A DNA stretch of 64,000 bases from Candidatus Goldiibacteriota bacterium HGW-Goldbacteria-1 (GCA_002839855.1 PGYV01000007.1:62001-126000), one strand, 5' to 3'. Numbered from the stretch's first letter, positions 27,165 to 35,220 are shown. Translations and numbers: made by a program. Notes: generated by a model not told the origin, from the sequence alone.

Positions 27165-27189
27165 AACCGCACCCTTATAGGATGCAGTT
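27165..27189 (-). terminator. Hairpin terminator of the 27.3-28.9 kb gene run
   Basis: On minus RNA the arms AACTGCATCC and GGGTGCGGTT pair over 10 bp (two G-U pairs) around TATAA, followed by TTTTAAATTTTAT. The G-U pairs exist only in this orientation, which favours the minus strand. It lies about 87 bp past the thioesterase stop. Confidence 0.55.
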
Positions 27190-27275
27190 TTTTATGATGA
27201 TTATAACTGCCGAAAAAAAGAATAAGGTTCCCCTGTTTCAAATTTATCATTTACCACAAGATTAAAGTTATTTTT

Positions 27276-27677
27276 TTAAATGCCGCACTGCTTGATATAT
27301 TCCAGCAGCTCCCCTTCTATCTTTGCGAATTTTTTGTTTTTTGCGTCAAAACAAACCATTAAAACATCCGCTTTTAAAACCATATCCCCCTGTCTTTTAA
27401 CGGCGTATTCAAGGGTAAACGAAACTTTTTTTATTTCCTTTGATATCATTTCAATTTCAAGTTTATCGCCGAACATTATGGGTTTAAGATAATCCACATT
27501 TACTTTTGACGGAAAAAATGTAATTCCGGTTTCTTCCACGTGCTTCATAAAATTGCCGTACTTTTCCTGAAACCAGTTCACCCTGCACCATTCCATCCAT
27601 TCAAGTGGGCGCGCGTAATAGACCTGCCCGGTTACATCCGTGTCGCTAAGGTGCACTTCCTGCGCCATTTTATACAT
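27276..27677 (-). CDS. Hotdog-fold acyl-CoA thioesterase (4HBT/YbgC-like)
   Basis: A 133-residue single-hotdog thioesterase. The family pattern SDTDVTGQVYYARPLEWMEWCR (from about residue 11) contains the catalytic Asp region (D-x-x-G-x-V-Y). The remaining beta strands (KLEIEMISKEIKKVSFTLEYAV) fit the 4HBT profile. It should hydrolyse an acyl-CoA in the cytoplasm. ATG with AGGGAGAAGTT upstream. It is last in a run of four minus-strand genes ending at the hairpin near 27175. Confidence 0.88.
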   Translation of the reverse strand: MYKMAQEVHLSDTDVTGQVYYARPLEWMEWCRVNWFQEKYGNFMKHVEETGITFFPSKVNVDYLKPIMFGDKLEIEMISKEIKKVSFTLEYAVKRQGDMVLKADVLMVCFDAKNKKFAKIEGELLEYIKQCGI

Positions 27678-27693
27678 AACTTCTCCCTAATAC

Positions 27694-27924
27694 CTATTTA
27701 AAATACTTTTTTTCAAGTTCTTCCGCGGCCTTCATGCCTTTTTCAAGCATGGTCACGGTTTTAGATTTCTTGCTTCCTTCTATATACCCTTCTTTGACAA
27801 GTTCCGTAAGAAGTTTGAAAGGGTAATTTTTCTGGCTGTGAATGGTTTTAATACCCCTTTCTTTTTCTTCCCACGACGTAAGTTTCAAAAGCAAAATCGT
27901 AAGTTCCCTGATTTCTTTATTCAA
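27694..27924 (-). CDS. DUF6429-like small protein
   Basis: A 76-residue helical protein. The pattern LLLKLTSWEEKERGIKTIHS, followed by a winged-helix-like KLLTELVKEGYIEGSKKSKTVTMLEKGMKAAEEL, matches my recollection of DUF6429 proteins (L-T-L-L-Y-L-T and an E-x-G-Y-I wing). Function is unknown; the fold suggests a small DNA-binding or adaptor protein. The start is TTG at 27924 with AAGGGGA upstream. It sits 16 bp before the thioesterase gene. Confidence 0.65.
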   Translation of the reverse strand: MNKEIRELTILLLKLTSWEEKERGIKTIHSQKNYPFKLLTELVKEGYIEGSKKSKTVTMLEKGMKAAEELEKKYFK

Positions 27925-27966
27925 AATTTTCCCCTTTTATAACAGCGCTTTAAATACGGCTGTTAT

Positions 27967-28533
27967 TTATTTTTGCATAAGGCTTATAGTCCACGCTTTA
28001 ATTTCTTCCCAATTTCTGAAGTCCCCGTATTTTTCCAGGCCAAGTATCATTTTTCCCATAAATTTTTCAAACCCGTTGTTGGGTTCTGTGACCACGCCGC
28101 CGAACACGGCGGTTGAAACAGGGATAAACCCAATCGCCACCTTTTGCGGATAGCGCTTTGCTTTTTCCCTTGTATATTCCTTCGCGGAAGTAATAGTGGC
28201 GCACTGAATGAAAACAGCCGCCTTTGCTTTTGTAAGCGCCGTATAATTATCCGCCACATACTTTGTCATGTCAGGATGAGGCGCGCCGCCGTGAATTGCG
28301 GAGCCGAGAATTAAAAGGTCGTATTTGGAGATATCCTCAGCAGCTGCCGAGGCAGGAAGCACTTTTACATTATGTTTAAGGGCTTTTAATTCTTTTGCCA
28401 TAAATTCAGCCGTTTCCTGCGTTGAACCCATAAAAGAAGCGTAAACAATAAGCACGTTTTTCACGTTTGTATCCTTTGCCTGCGCGCCCGCGGATATCAT
28501 GATAGCAAGCAGCGCTATGATTATTTTCTTCAT
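27967..28533 (-). CDS. Exported flavodoxin-domain protein
   Basis: A 188-residue protein whose first 19 residues, MKKIIIALLAIMISAGAQA, form a Sec signal peptide with an A-x-A site. The mature part is a flavodoxin of the HemG/flavodoxin_5 type: VLIVYASFMGSTQETAE holds the FMN phosphate loop (S-x-x-G-S-T-x-E/x-x-A), followed by DLLILGSAIHGGAPHP and the VFIQC strand. Flavodoxins are normally cytoplasmic, so export is unusual. It is in a run with a DUF4180-like gene (upstream) and DUF6429-like and thioesterase genes (downstream). Start ATG with GGGAGAAAATA. Confidence 0.8.
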   Translation of the reverse strand: MKKIIIALLAIMISAGAQAKDTNVKNVLIVYASFMGSTQETAEFMAKELKALKHNVKVLPASAAAEDISKYDLLILGSAIHGGAPHPDMTKYVADNYTALTKAKAAVFIQCATITSAKEYTREKAKRYPQKVAIGFIPVSTAVFGGVVTEPNNGFEKFMGKMILGLEKYGDFRNWEEIKAWTISLMQK

Positions 28534-28545
28534 ATTATTTTCTCC

Positions 28546-28908
28546 CTAATTCTCTTTTACCAGCCACTCTTCCGCGGTTTCTGATTCTGTAAAAACATGA
28601 AAAAGGTTATTATGCATGTTAACCTCTGTAACCATTTCCGCGAACTTTCCTTTTTCTGTATCCTCTTTATCAACCACAACCGCAAGTTTCATCCTGTATG
28701 TCATAAATTTGTGCAGAACCATTCCCGCCTGCCCGGATGCAAGTTTTGTGAATTCCGCGGGAAGATTTTCCTTATATAACATCGCCCTGTCAGCGTCTTT
28801 TTCATACGCCGCTTCCATGACAAGATTTACGTCTGACTCTTTTTCAATAAGCTTTGAACCCTTAATCCCGCTTACATACCTGATGCCGTTTTTTTCAATA
28901 GCCTGCAT
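28546..28908 (-). CDS. DUF4180-like protein
   Basis: A 120-residue cytoplasmic protein. The pattern DVNLVMEAAYEKDADRAMLYKENLPAEFTKLASGQAGMVLHKFMTYRMKLAVVVD matches the DUF4180 shape (a STAS-like alpha/beta fold with L-x-S-G-x-A-G and K-F-x-x-Y-R), followed by NNLFHVFTESETAEEWL. The function of DUF4180 is unknown. No strong ribosome site precedes the ATG. It lies 12 bp before the exported flavodoxin gene. Confidence 0.7.
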   Translation of the reverse strand: MQAIEKNGIRYVSGIKGSKLIEKESDVNLVMEAAYEKDADRAMLYKENLPAEFTKLASGQAGMVLHKFMTYRMKLAVVVDKEDTEKGKFAEMVTEVNMHNNLFHVFTESETAEEWLVKEN

Positions 28909-28917
28909 TTTTAACTT

Positions 28918-29379
28918 TTATTGAAACCAGTAGCGTATGCCAAGGCCGCCGCTTACATTAGGGTGCATACCCGGAAAAAGAAGGATACCCGGCCTTACTT
29001 CAAGAAAGATATCAATAGGGTCTTTCGCAAATTCATACGCAAGCCCTACCGGAACCTGGGCTCCCGCCCACATTCCGCCGTTCCAGAATCCCGCAAAACC
29101 GCCGATACCAAAATAAAACGGAAGCCTGCCCTGCTTTACTTTAAATATATCATAATTGTGTATAAGGTACTGCGCGTGCGCGCCCAAGCCGGACGAATAA
29201 AAATCCCAGTTAACCATCACGTCAAGCGCCGAATTTCTGTCCATAAACGATTTAAAACTGATGCCCGTAGGCTGGCCCAGCACAACACCAAGCCCAAAGC
29301 CCTTTTTTGACGCGTGCGCGCCGATGGCCATCATTAAAACAAATACAAGGGAAAGCATTACAACGGTTAATTTTTTCAT
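28918..29379 (-). CDS. Small predicted outer-membrane beta-barrel protein
   Basis: A 153-residue exported protein. The signal peptide is at 1-23 (IGAHASKKG). The mature chain has Gly/aromatic-rich strands (GFGLGVVLGQPTGISFKSF, PFYFGIGGFAGFWNGG, VSGGLGIRYWFQ) and ends in Gln after an aromatic strand, as in small eight-stranded barrels. A good GGAGGATA ribosome site precedes ATG, and a sigma70-like promoter lies at 29407-29435. The ligand or role is unknown. Confidence 0.75.
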   Translation of the reverse strand: MKKLTVVMLSLVFVLMMAIGAHASKKGFGLGVVLGQPTGISFKSFMDRNSALDVMVNWDFYSSGLGAHAQYLIHNYDIFKVKQGRLPFYFGIGGFAGFWNGGMWAGAQVPVGLAYEFAKDPIDIFLEVRPGILLFPGMHPNVSGGLGIRYWFQ

Positions 29380-29406
29380 TTCTATCCTCCAAAAATTATT
29401 TTTCTA

Positions 29407-29435
29407 GTTATAACATAAGCCGCAAAAAAATGCAA
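29407..29435 (-). promoter_or_regulatory. Sigma70-like promoter for the gene at 28918-29379
   Basis: On minus: TTGCAT, 17-nt spacer, TATAAC. This is about 28 bp upstream of the start codon, after a stop-free AT-rich stretch, with the AGGAGG-like site in the leader. Confidence 0.5.
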
Positions 29436-29473
29436 AAAATACGGTTGCTGTATTTTATACACCGTTATTCTCA

Positions 29474-29520
29474 GTCTAAACGCCCTGTCTGGGGTCAGAC
29501 CCCAGATAGGGCGTTTAGAC
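29474..29520. repeat. 47-bp palindromic REP beside the RAYT gene (left copy)
   Basis: Arms of 23 nt, beginning GTCTAAACGCCC and meeting at TGGGGTC-A-GACCCCA, with a single mismatch (a G-U pair in RNA). The RAYT stop codon TGA lies at its centre, so the last six residues of that protein are encoded by the palindrome. A matching copy is at 30544-30588. Confidence 0.9.
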
Positions 29521-30457
29521 CCTTGATTATGCTTTCTATCTTATCCTGTAGATACACATTTATCTGAAGTTCTCTCTTAACAGAAGCAACCCGCCTCTTT
29601 ACGGAAGATACATCAAGATTATTAAACAAACTCCCAATTTCACCATAAGTTTTCGCCGAGTTAGACCATATAATATATATTGCCGCCGATTTTGCATAGT
29701 TATGCTTGCCTTTTTTATGCGTTACTTCTTCAATAGATACATTAAACACCCGCGCGCTTTCGGCAATTACTTTATTATAATCTGTCATTACAGCAGGCCT
29801 GCGAAATTTTGTAATCTCCTGTATTTTCCCGCAGGACTCGGCAACCCGGACAGCAAACTCATTTCCACCCATCACAAAACTTTCTAAAAGACCGGTTTCT
29901 ATCGCTTCAGTCCCCACTTTTTCTGATAAAAACATTTTATACTTTTCTAATGCTTCTTCTCTCTGAGGGCCGTATTTTTTTATCATCCATCCTATTTCTG
30001 ATAATCCAAACCCTTTCTTTCCGCAATACTCATGATAACTGCTCCATTTATATTCCGAGATTTTTTTACACAATTTTGCTTTAACAGGATTAAGATGAAT
30101 ATACCTGGTAAGTTCAGGTAAAAATGGATGTTTTTCAACCAGCTGGCATCCATATCTGCCCTGAAACAGATGGCCAACCCGTTTATGCCTCCAGTTAAAA
30201 TAAGTTGAATAGGAAGCATTGATGAACTTCATGATATCCGGAAGGTTGGGTGCGGACGTTTCTAAAAGTAAATGATAATGATTTGGCATAAGTACAAAAG
30301 CATATAAAATGAATGAATACTTTTTTTTGGCTTTGCCAACTAAATTAACAAACTTATATCGGTCATCATTATCTCTGAAAATTTCTTTCTTTTCGTTACC
30401 CCTTGCATAGGTATGATAACACTCACCCGCAAGCATTATACGCCTTTTTCTTCCCAT
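29495..30457 (-). CDS. REP-associated tyrosine transposase (RAYT, IS200-like Y1)
   Basis: A 320-residue HUH-superfamily single-strand transposase. The N-terminus is the usual R-x-x-x-x-G-x-x-Y-H-x-x-x-R-G-N pattern (AGECYHTYARGNEKKEIF). The metal-binding HUH motif is NHYHLL (about 66-71). The catalytic Tyr is in LFQGRYGCQLV (about residue 107), then YIHLNPVKA and YKWSSY. Residues about 215-305 add a helical DnaA-C-like tail (IIWSNSAKTYGEIGSLF), common in RAYTs. It is flanked at both ends by near-identical 45-47-bp palindromes, and its stop codon lies in the left one. It seems intact. Confidence 0.93.
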   Translation of the reverse strand: MGRKRRIMLAGECYHTYARGNEKKEIFRDNDDRYKFVNLVGKAKKKYSFILYAFVLMPNHYHLLLETSAPNLPDIMKFINASYSTYFNWRHKRVGHLFQGRYGCQLVEKHPFLPELTRYIHLNPVKAKLCKKISEYKWSSYHEYCGKKGFGLSEIGWMIKKYGPQREEALEKYKMFLSEKVGTEAIETGLLESFVMGGNEFAVRVAESCGKIQEITKFRRPAVMTDYNKVIAESARVFNVSIEEVTHKKGKHNYAKSAAIYIIWSNSAKTYGEIGSLFNNLDVSSVKRRVASVKRELQINVYLQDKIESIIKGLNALSGV

Positions 30458-30543
30458 CTCTAAAACCCCTCTATTTTTAAGCCACTATACAATACTAAAT
30501 ATAAAATTTCAAATTATTTTCATAACCCGGCGCCCTTGCAGAT

Positions 30544-30588
30544 TTTAAACGCCCTGTCTGGGGTCAGACCCCAGACAGGGCGTTTAAA
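30544..30588. repeat. 45-bp palindromic REP beside the RAYT gene (right copy)
   Basis: A perfect palindrome with 22-nt arms beginning TTTAAACGCCC and meeting at TGGGGTC-A-GACCCCA. The core is the same as at 29474-29520. The stop codon TAA of the radical-SAM gene (30586-30584) is formed by its outer edge. Confidence 0.92.
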
Positions 30589-31918
30589 GATTTTGGTTTA
30601 ATGCCGCGGCGAAAAGTTTCATCTTTTCATTTTCTTCATAACCGTATTCCGGGTTAATTGCCATATAATAGGTTTCGTTTTGCATAAGAGGCTCTGCGGT
30701 TATCAAAGCCCGCTTATCAGCGCTTATTTTTTCAAATTCTAAAGTTCCCGGTATCGGCGAATAGTTTGCGGGTTTTATAAGAACTTTATTTGCCGCCACA
30801 AATTCCATATCGCGTTTTATTGTTTCTGTATTCTGCCCCGGCAGCCCCGCCAGAATATACGCGCCGATGTCCTTTGATTCAAAACCCGCGCCTTTAAGAA
30901 TCTTCACTGCTTCTGAAAACTGCCTGTTTGAAACCTTGCCGCCGGAGGCTTTCTGCATAGATATATCAGACGTTTCCAGCGACAGCCTTAAATCCATAAA
31001 CCCGGTTTTTTTCATAAGCTGCGCGCACTCTTCATCTATATACGCCGCGTGCAGGCCATTGGGGGTGTAAAACTTAAAATCAAAACCCGCCATAATGATG
31101 CTTTTTAAAATGTCTTTTATGAAGTAATTTTTATACAAAAGCGCGTCATCATAAACCGCAATATTCTTAATTCCGCGTTTCGCGTAAGTTTCAAGTTCAT
31201 TAATTATTACCTCTTTGCTTCTCTGCTTAAACCCTGTACTTGTCTCTTTAATGGCGCAGTAGGAGCAGGCAAAAGGGCACCCTTCAGATAATCTTACGGA
31301 CACGCTGTTTGTATTATTATATAGAGAGTAATCCGGGGCAATATCGGCAAATTCAGCGTCTGTAATGGGCTTTAAATCCATTTTAAGTTCTTTCCCCAGC
31401 AGATTAAAATATTCAGCATTCGCGCCGCCCATCCACACACGCGACGCGCCGGAGTGCTTTTCCGCGTGCGCCGCACATAAAGTGGCATAAGTACCGCCAA
31501 GTATTATGGGGATTGAAGGAAAAATATCTTTAATTATAGAGATTGCTTTAAACACGCCTTCATACATATACGTCATTGAAGATGTAATCAGAATAATATC
31601 CGGTTTTTCTGCTTTGCGCAGTTTTTCCTTAAACAGTTCAACCGGCATGCCATAACGCTTGTATTTTCTTGGCACTGCCTTATATATTTCCGGTTTATCC
31701 AGCTCTTCGCTGTAAAACATGCCCCTGCCAAGTTTGTCACTCTTTTTAAACCCTTCCGGCATACCGTCCGCCTGCCTGTCCATGCAGTCAATCAGGGAGA
31801 CATTGACGCCGGATTGTTTTAAGACAGAACTAATTTTTAAAAGCCCGTAAGGCTTCATCCAAAAATCGTGGCATTTGAAATCATAAACCCAGGGATTTAT
31901 TAAAAGCGCGTTAATCAT
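30584..31918 (-). CDS. B12-binding-type radical SAM protein
   Basis: A 444-residue protein with an N-terminal cobalamin-binding-like domain (LLINPWVYDF, KPYGLLKISSVLKQSG, about 1-150, although no clear D-x-H-x-x-G is seen) and a radical SAM domain (about 200-400). The cluster motif is CPFACSYC (C-x3-C-x2-C, about 217-224). AVYDDALLY and GAYILAGLPGQ follow. Members modify lipids, hopanoids, tetrapyrroles or peptides; the substrate is unknown. Its stop codon lies in the REP next to the RAYT gene, so the insertion arrived against its 3' end. The ribosome site is weak. Confidence 0.85.
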   Translation of the reverse strand: MINALLINPWVYDFKCHDFWMKPYGLLKISSVLKQSGVNVSLIDCMDRQADGMPEGFKKSDKLGRGMFYSEELDKPEIYKAVPRKYKRYGMPVELFKEKLRKAEKPDIILITSSMTYMYEGVFKAISIIKDIFPSIPIILGGTYATLCAAHAEKHSGASRVWMGGANAEYFNLLGKELKMDLKPITDAEFADIAPDYSLYNNTNSVSVRLSEGCPFACSYCAIKETSTGFKQRSKEVIINELETYAKRGIKNIAVYDDALLYKNYFIKDILKSIIMAGFDFKFYTPNGLHAAYIDEECAQLMKKTGFMDLRLSLETSDISMQKASGGKVSNRQFSEAVKILKGAGFESKDIGAYILAGLPGQNTETIKRDMEFVAANKVLIKPANYSPIPGTLEFEKISADKRALITAEPLMQNETYYMAINPEYGYEENEKMKLFAAALNQNL

Positions 31919-31936
31919 CTTACCGGACAGCTAAAA

Positions 31937-32084
31937 GATGCTTGGAAGTTTGGATGCTTAGATGCTTGGCAGGAATAAAACATACATACATGAACAGCAA
32001 ACTAAAAATATAACTACCGTAAGGACTTATAGAACTGTTTTTCCGGTTTTCCAAGCCTCCAACCATCTGACCATCCAAGCCTCT
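31937..32084. repeat. Family A word repeats in inverted arrangement
   Basis: Left arm 31937-31969 (AGATGCTTGG, TTTGGATGCTT, AGATGCTTGG) and right arm 32051-32084 (CCAAGCCTCC, ACCATC, CCATCCAAGCCTC) are imperfect reverse complements with an 81-bp centre. The right arm begins six bases past the stop codon of the acetyltransferase gene. Confidence 0.7.
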
Positions 32085-32089
32085 ATTCA

Positions 32090-32875
32090 TTATCTTTCCA
32101 TTATTATTTCATTGTGAGTGGTCGCAGAGACAAAGCCTATTTTGGTGTAAGCCTTTAACGCGGCTTCATTGCCCGCTTTAACATTAAGCCCTATATATTC
32201 ATAATCATCCCACAGGTCGCGCACCAAAGACGCAACTATGGATGACGCATACCCTTTTCCGCGGAATTCCGGCATAGTGGCCACATTTCCTATGGCAGCT
32301 ATTTTATGTTTATTATCTAAAAAATGAACGCCCGCGGTTGTAATTATGTCGGAATTTTTTCTTATCATATAATACTTCCCCGTTTTCATCATCTCCCTGC
32401 TGAAAAACAAACCCGGATTAATTTCCTGCACAAAATCATAAAGCGTTTCAAAATCCCTTTCATTCACTTTATAGGTGTACTGCGGGTATTTGATGCAGTT
32501 ATTTACAAGCATATCGCCGTTTATACCCATAGTGTGCTGGGCTTTTTTTGACGTTACTTTATACTTTTTTTCAAGCGGCGCTTCAATGCCGGGAGTGATA
32601 TGGGAATAAAGTTTATCCGGAAGAGTATCTATAACCGCTTCAAGTATCTCTGACGCGTTATTTTTATTTTTTTCCTCAAGCAGATAAAACGCGCTTTGCT
32701 CTTTTCCTTTATATATAAGGGAGACGGCCTTAATTTCATCGCCGTCATAAGAGGCGTGCCAGATGGTGTTTGGATACAGGTGCGGTTCCATATACATAAA
32801 CTTGTAAAGGTGCACATATGGCGACTTTAATAAAAACTCCGCTATTTTCTCTTTATCTGTTATCTGCTTTACCAT
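32090..32875 (-). CDS. GNAT-family N-acetyltransferase
   Basis: A 261-residue acetyltransferase with the GNAT domain in its C-terminal half. Motif A is IGNVATMPEFRGKGYASSIVASLV (Q/R-x-x-G-x-G/A acetyl-CoA loop as RGKGYAS, about residues 205-211). GLNVKAGNEAALKAYTKIGFV is motif B. The N-terminal half (about 1-130) resembles a degenerate second GNAT domain. The layout is like the FR47 or DUF4081-type two-domain acetyltransferases. The substrate is unknown. ATG with GAGGAGATAATT. Confidence 0.85.
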   Translation of the reverse strand: MVKQITDKEKIAEFLLKSPYVHLYKFMYMEPHLYPNTIWHASYDGDEIKAVSLIYKGKEQSAFYLLEEKNKNNASEILEAVIDTLPDKLYSHITPGIEAPLEKKYKVTSKKAQHTMGINGDMLVNNCIKYPQYTYKVNERDFETLYDFVQEINPGLFFSREMMKTGKYYMIRKNSDIITTAGVHFLDNKHKIAAIGNVATMPEFRGKGYASSIVASLVRDLWDDYEYIGLNVKAGNEAALKAYTKIGFVSATTHNEIIMER

Positions 32876-32913
32876 AATTATCTCCTCAATTATTCTGCCG
32901 TTAAATTATACAA

Positions 32914-32961
32914 CAAAAAAGCCCTGTGCCTCTCCTGTTTTTTCAGCAAGAGGCACAGGGC
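32914..32961 (-). terminator. Rho-independent terminator of the VIT/VWA gene
   Basis: On minus: GCCCTGTGCCTCT, a 15-nt loop, AGAGGCACAGGGC (13 bp, perfect), then TTTTTTG. It begins just past the stop at 32974. Confidence 0.9.
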
Positions 32962-32973
32962 CGGGACCTTGTT

Positions 32974-35136
32974 TTATTCTTCTATTTCATAAAACATATT
33001 GTCATGTTTAAACAGCACTTTATTGCCAAGGCTTAGGATTTCGCTTATCTCCGCGGAAACCCCGGAGAGTTTAAAGTACTCTTTACTTAAATACTTTATT
33101 CTCTTTACTGTATCCTTTGACTTATTATATTCCGTATCCGTGTACCTGCCGTTATTATCCAGCACAAACGCCCTTCCGCCTGCGTTTACAACAGCCGCGC
33201 TTATCTGCCTGTTCATCTCTTCGGCTTCAGATGAATCCATGCCCGCAGCCGATGGCATCATGGACGCCGGGGCTGCAGCTTCTGCTTTTTTTGCCATCGA
33301 TATACTCTTAGAACGCTGCACCGCAAAACTTCCCGTCTTTGCCTCTGCCAGGTCCTGCATTACGGAATCCGCGCTGCGCCCGCCTAACGCCCTATCTTTT
33401 AATGATTCATCTGTGATAAGAAAGGAAGTGTACGGCGTGACTATCCCGTACTTTATGCCAAGCTTAATTATCTCCTTTTCAATTTCTTTGTTTCTGCCCC
33501 TTAAATTTATTTCATCCATAAGATAAGTAACTTTTTTGGAAGCCCAAAGCTTCATAACAGACTCATCCCTGCCGTCATCGGAAAAATCCACGGGGAATCT
33601 GAATTCTTTTCTGCTGCCGGAAGTCTCTCCGCTTACCTTTACCTGCGTCATTCCATTTCCCTTAAACCTGCCGGTAACGGTAATCTGAGAGCCGGCAAAC
33701 ATATCAGGTATCTTTTTCGGGTACATGTCATATACCCCCGCGCTGCCGTCAAAACTTAAAGTAATTCCCGCAAGCGCCGGGCTTGCAATTCTTGAAGCAA
33801 GTGAGGAGACGCTTTCTTCAATTGAATCAGAAGGGTTAATTACGTATTCACAGTCACCGCCGTTATCCGCGCTCATTTTATCCAGAAGCCCTGTGTTTAC
33901 GTCTTCGCCCACTCCAAAGACAAATATTCTGGCGTCCGCCCTGTTAGCGTGTGAAGTATTCTTTAAAATATTCATTATGTCCGTTTCACCCACTGTGGGA
34001 AGCCCGTCCGTTAGAAAAACAATTACCGGCAGCCTGCCCTTTTCTTTTTTCAACATTGACAGCGCTTCTGTCATCGCGGAATTTATATCCGTCCCGCCTT
34101 CAGCCGAAATTGCCCTGATAAAGTTTTTTGCTTTTCCGCTTTCCTGATAGGAAAAATTCTTCAGCCTGCCTGACATCGCGTCAACAGAAGATGAAAAAGC
34201 GATGATACCGAACCTGTCCCCTCCCTTTAACGTGTTCACGCAGAACTGCAGCGCGTCCTTTGCCTTTTCAATTTTATCGCCCTGCATGCTGCCCGATTTA
34301 TCAAGGACAAAAACAAAATCCTTTGGCATGTATTTTTCCCTGCTGTCATCAATTGACGGGGAAAGCAGCAGCGTAAAATATCCGTCTTCGTTGTGATTGA
34401 CGTGCGTAATAATAGAGGCCGCCACTTCGCCTATTACAGGGCTGTAATAAAAAACAAAAGGCTTGTCGGGATTGTAATTGCGCGCGTTAAAAGACGCCCT
34501 TACAAAATTATTTTCTCTGATTTCAGTATTGATGCTGTGTCCGGATGAGTAAACATTTTTAATGCCATTTGAATCTTCCACGTTTACTTTAATATTAACT
34601 TCACCCACATACCCCGTGTCTGACTTAGCGGAGGATAAAGGATAAACCAGCTTTACCTTTCCGTTGACTGTTTTTAACTGCTGGGTGTATTTAAGTACAA
34701 GCGAAACTTCTCCGCGCGCGGGAATAGGGTACACCCTCTGCCGCAGCATCCTTGTGCCGGCAAATTCTAACAGCGCCGGGTCTTTCATTCTTCTTACTAT
34801 TTCTTCATAAATTGCCCTTGCCTTGTCAGCTTCCAGAATTTCCGCCTTCATCTCCTTGCCGTTTACTATCATCGTGAAAGATGTCACTGCAGCGTCTTCA
34901 TAAAGCGGAAACCAATAGTCGCCTTCCAGAACCGTACTGTTGGGATTGTAAAACAGGGCATTTACAGTGATATCAGCCACCTGATTTTTGATGCTGATGT
35001 TGACGTCGTGCTTTCTGGTCTCTATGGGCAAAACGCGCCCTTCGTGCGGAAACACCGCAATCCTGCATGCAAGTACCTGTACTGCCGATAAAACGATGAA
35101 AAGTAAGGCTAAAAACAGATTTTTTTGTTTCTTCAT
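32974..35136 (-). CDS. VIT and VWA domain surface protein
   Basis: A 720-residue exported protein. Signal peptide about 1-23 (LSAVQVLACR). The VIT (inter-alpha-trypsin) domain covers about 28-160 (VNALFYNPNSTVLEGDYWFPL, YEEIVRRMKDPALLE). A VWA domain covers about 270-440 with a complete metal-ion-dependent adhesion site: DKSGSM (D-x-S-x-S), the Thr in GGTDINSAM, and the Asp in LTDGLPT. A C-terminal helical region follows, with an Ala/Met-rich linker (about 605-640). Such proteins bind ligands at the cell surface or act with ECF sigma systems. It lies downstream of the NHL array and has its own leader with a hairpin and a GGAACTT box. Confidence 0.88.
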   Translation of the reverse strand: MKKQKNLFLALLFIVLSAVQVLACRIAVFPHEGRVLPIETRKHDVNISIKNQVADITVNALFYNPNSTVLEGDYWFPLYEDAAVTSFTMIVNGKEMKAEILEADKARAIYEEIVRRMKDPALLEFAGTRMLRQRVYPIPARGEVSLVLKYTQQLKTVNGKVKLVYPLSSAKSDTGYVGEVNIKVNVEDSNGIKNVYSSGHSINTEIRENNFVRASFNARNYNPDKPFVFYYSPVIGEVAASIITHVNHNEDGYFTLLLSPSIDDSREKYMPKDFVFVLDKSGSMQGDKIEKAKDALQFCVNTLKGGDRFGIIAFSSSVDAMSGRLKNFSYQESGKAKNFIRAISAEGGTDINSAMTEALSMLKKEKGRLPVIVFLTDGLPTVGETDIMNILKNTSHANRADARIFVFGVGEDVNTGLLDKMSADNGGDCEYVINPSDSIEESVSSLASRIASPALAGITLSFDGSAGVYDMYPKKIPDMFAGSQITVTGRFKGNGMTQVKVSGETSGSRKEFRFPVDFSDDGRDESVMKLWASKKVTYLMDEINLRGRNKEIEKEIIKLGIKYGIVTPYTSFLITDESLKDRALGGRSADSVMQDLAEAKTGSFAVQRSKSISMAKKAEAAAPASMMPSAAGMDSSEAEEMNRQISAAVVNAGGRAFVLDNNGRYTDTEYNKSKDTVKRIKYLSKEYFKLSGVSAEISEILSLGNKVLFKHDNMFYEIEE

Positions 35137-35144
35137 GTCCCTTC

Positions 35145-35199
35145 CTCCTTTAGGTTTTTGAAAGCTTAACCGCCTTCACCTATCAGGAAACCAAAGGAG
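35145..35199 (-). promoter_or_regulatory. Leader hairpin that would cover the ribosome site of the VIT/VWA gene
   Basis: On minus, CTCCTTTGGTTT (35199-35188) can pair with AAACCTAAAGGAG (35157-35145): 12 bp with one bulged base. The 3' arm contains the AAGGAG of the ribosome site. The loop holds a second stem, TGAAGGC-GGTTAA-GCTTTCA. It may be an RNA switch. It competes with the reading of the upstream arm as a promoter spacer (entry at 35183-35211). Confidence 0.45.
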
Positions 35200-35211
35200 T
35201 AAAAAAGTTCC
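35183..35211 (-). promoter_or_regulatory. Possible ECF (sigma-E-type) promoter of the VIT/VWA gene
   Basis: GGAACTT at 35211-35205 equals the E. coli sigma-E -35 consensus. After 16 nt, TCCTGA resembles the TCTGA -10. An ECF sigma gene lies 5.6 kb upstream. If transcription starts here, the 5' arm of the leader hairpin is not transcribed. Confidence 0.35.
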
Positions 35212-35220
35212 ATAAAAAAT

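Noticed and set aside
35145-35199. The VIT/VWA leader as a c-di-GMP or other known riboswitch
   Set aside because: Its bases do not show the conserved cores of the classes I compared from memory (c-di-GMP-I, preQ1, SAM-II).
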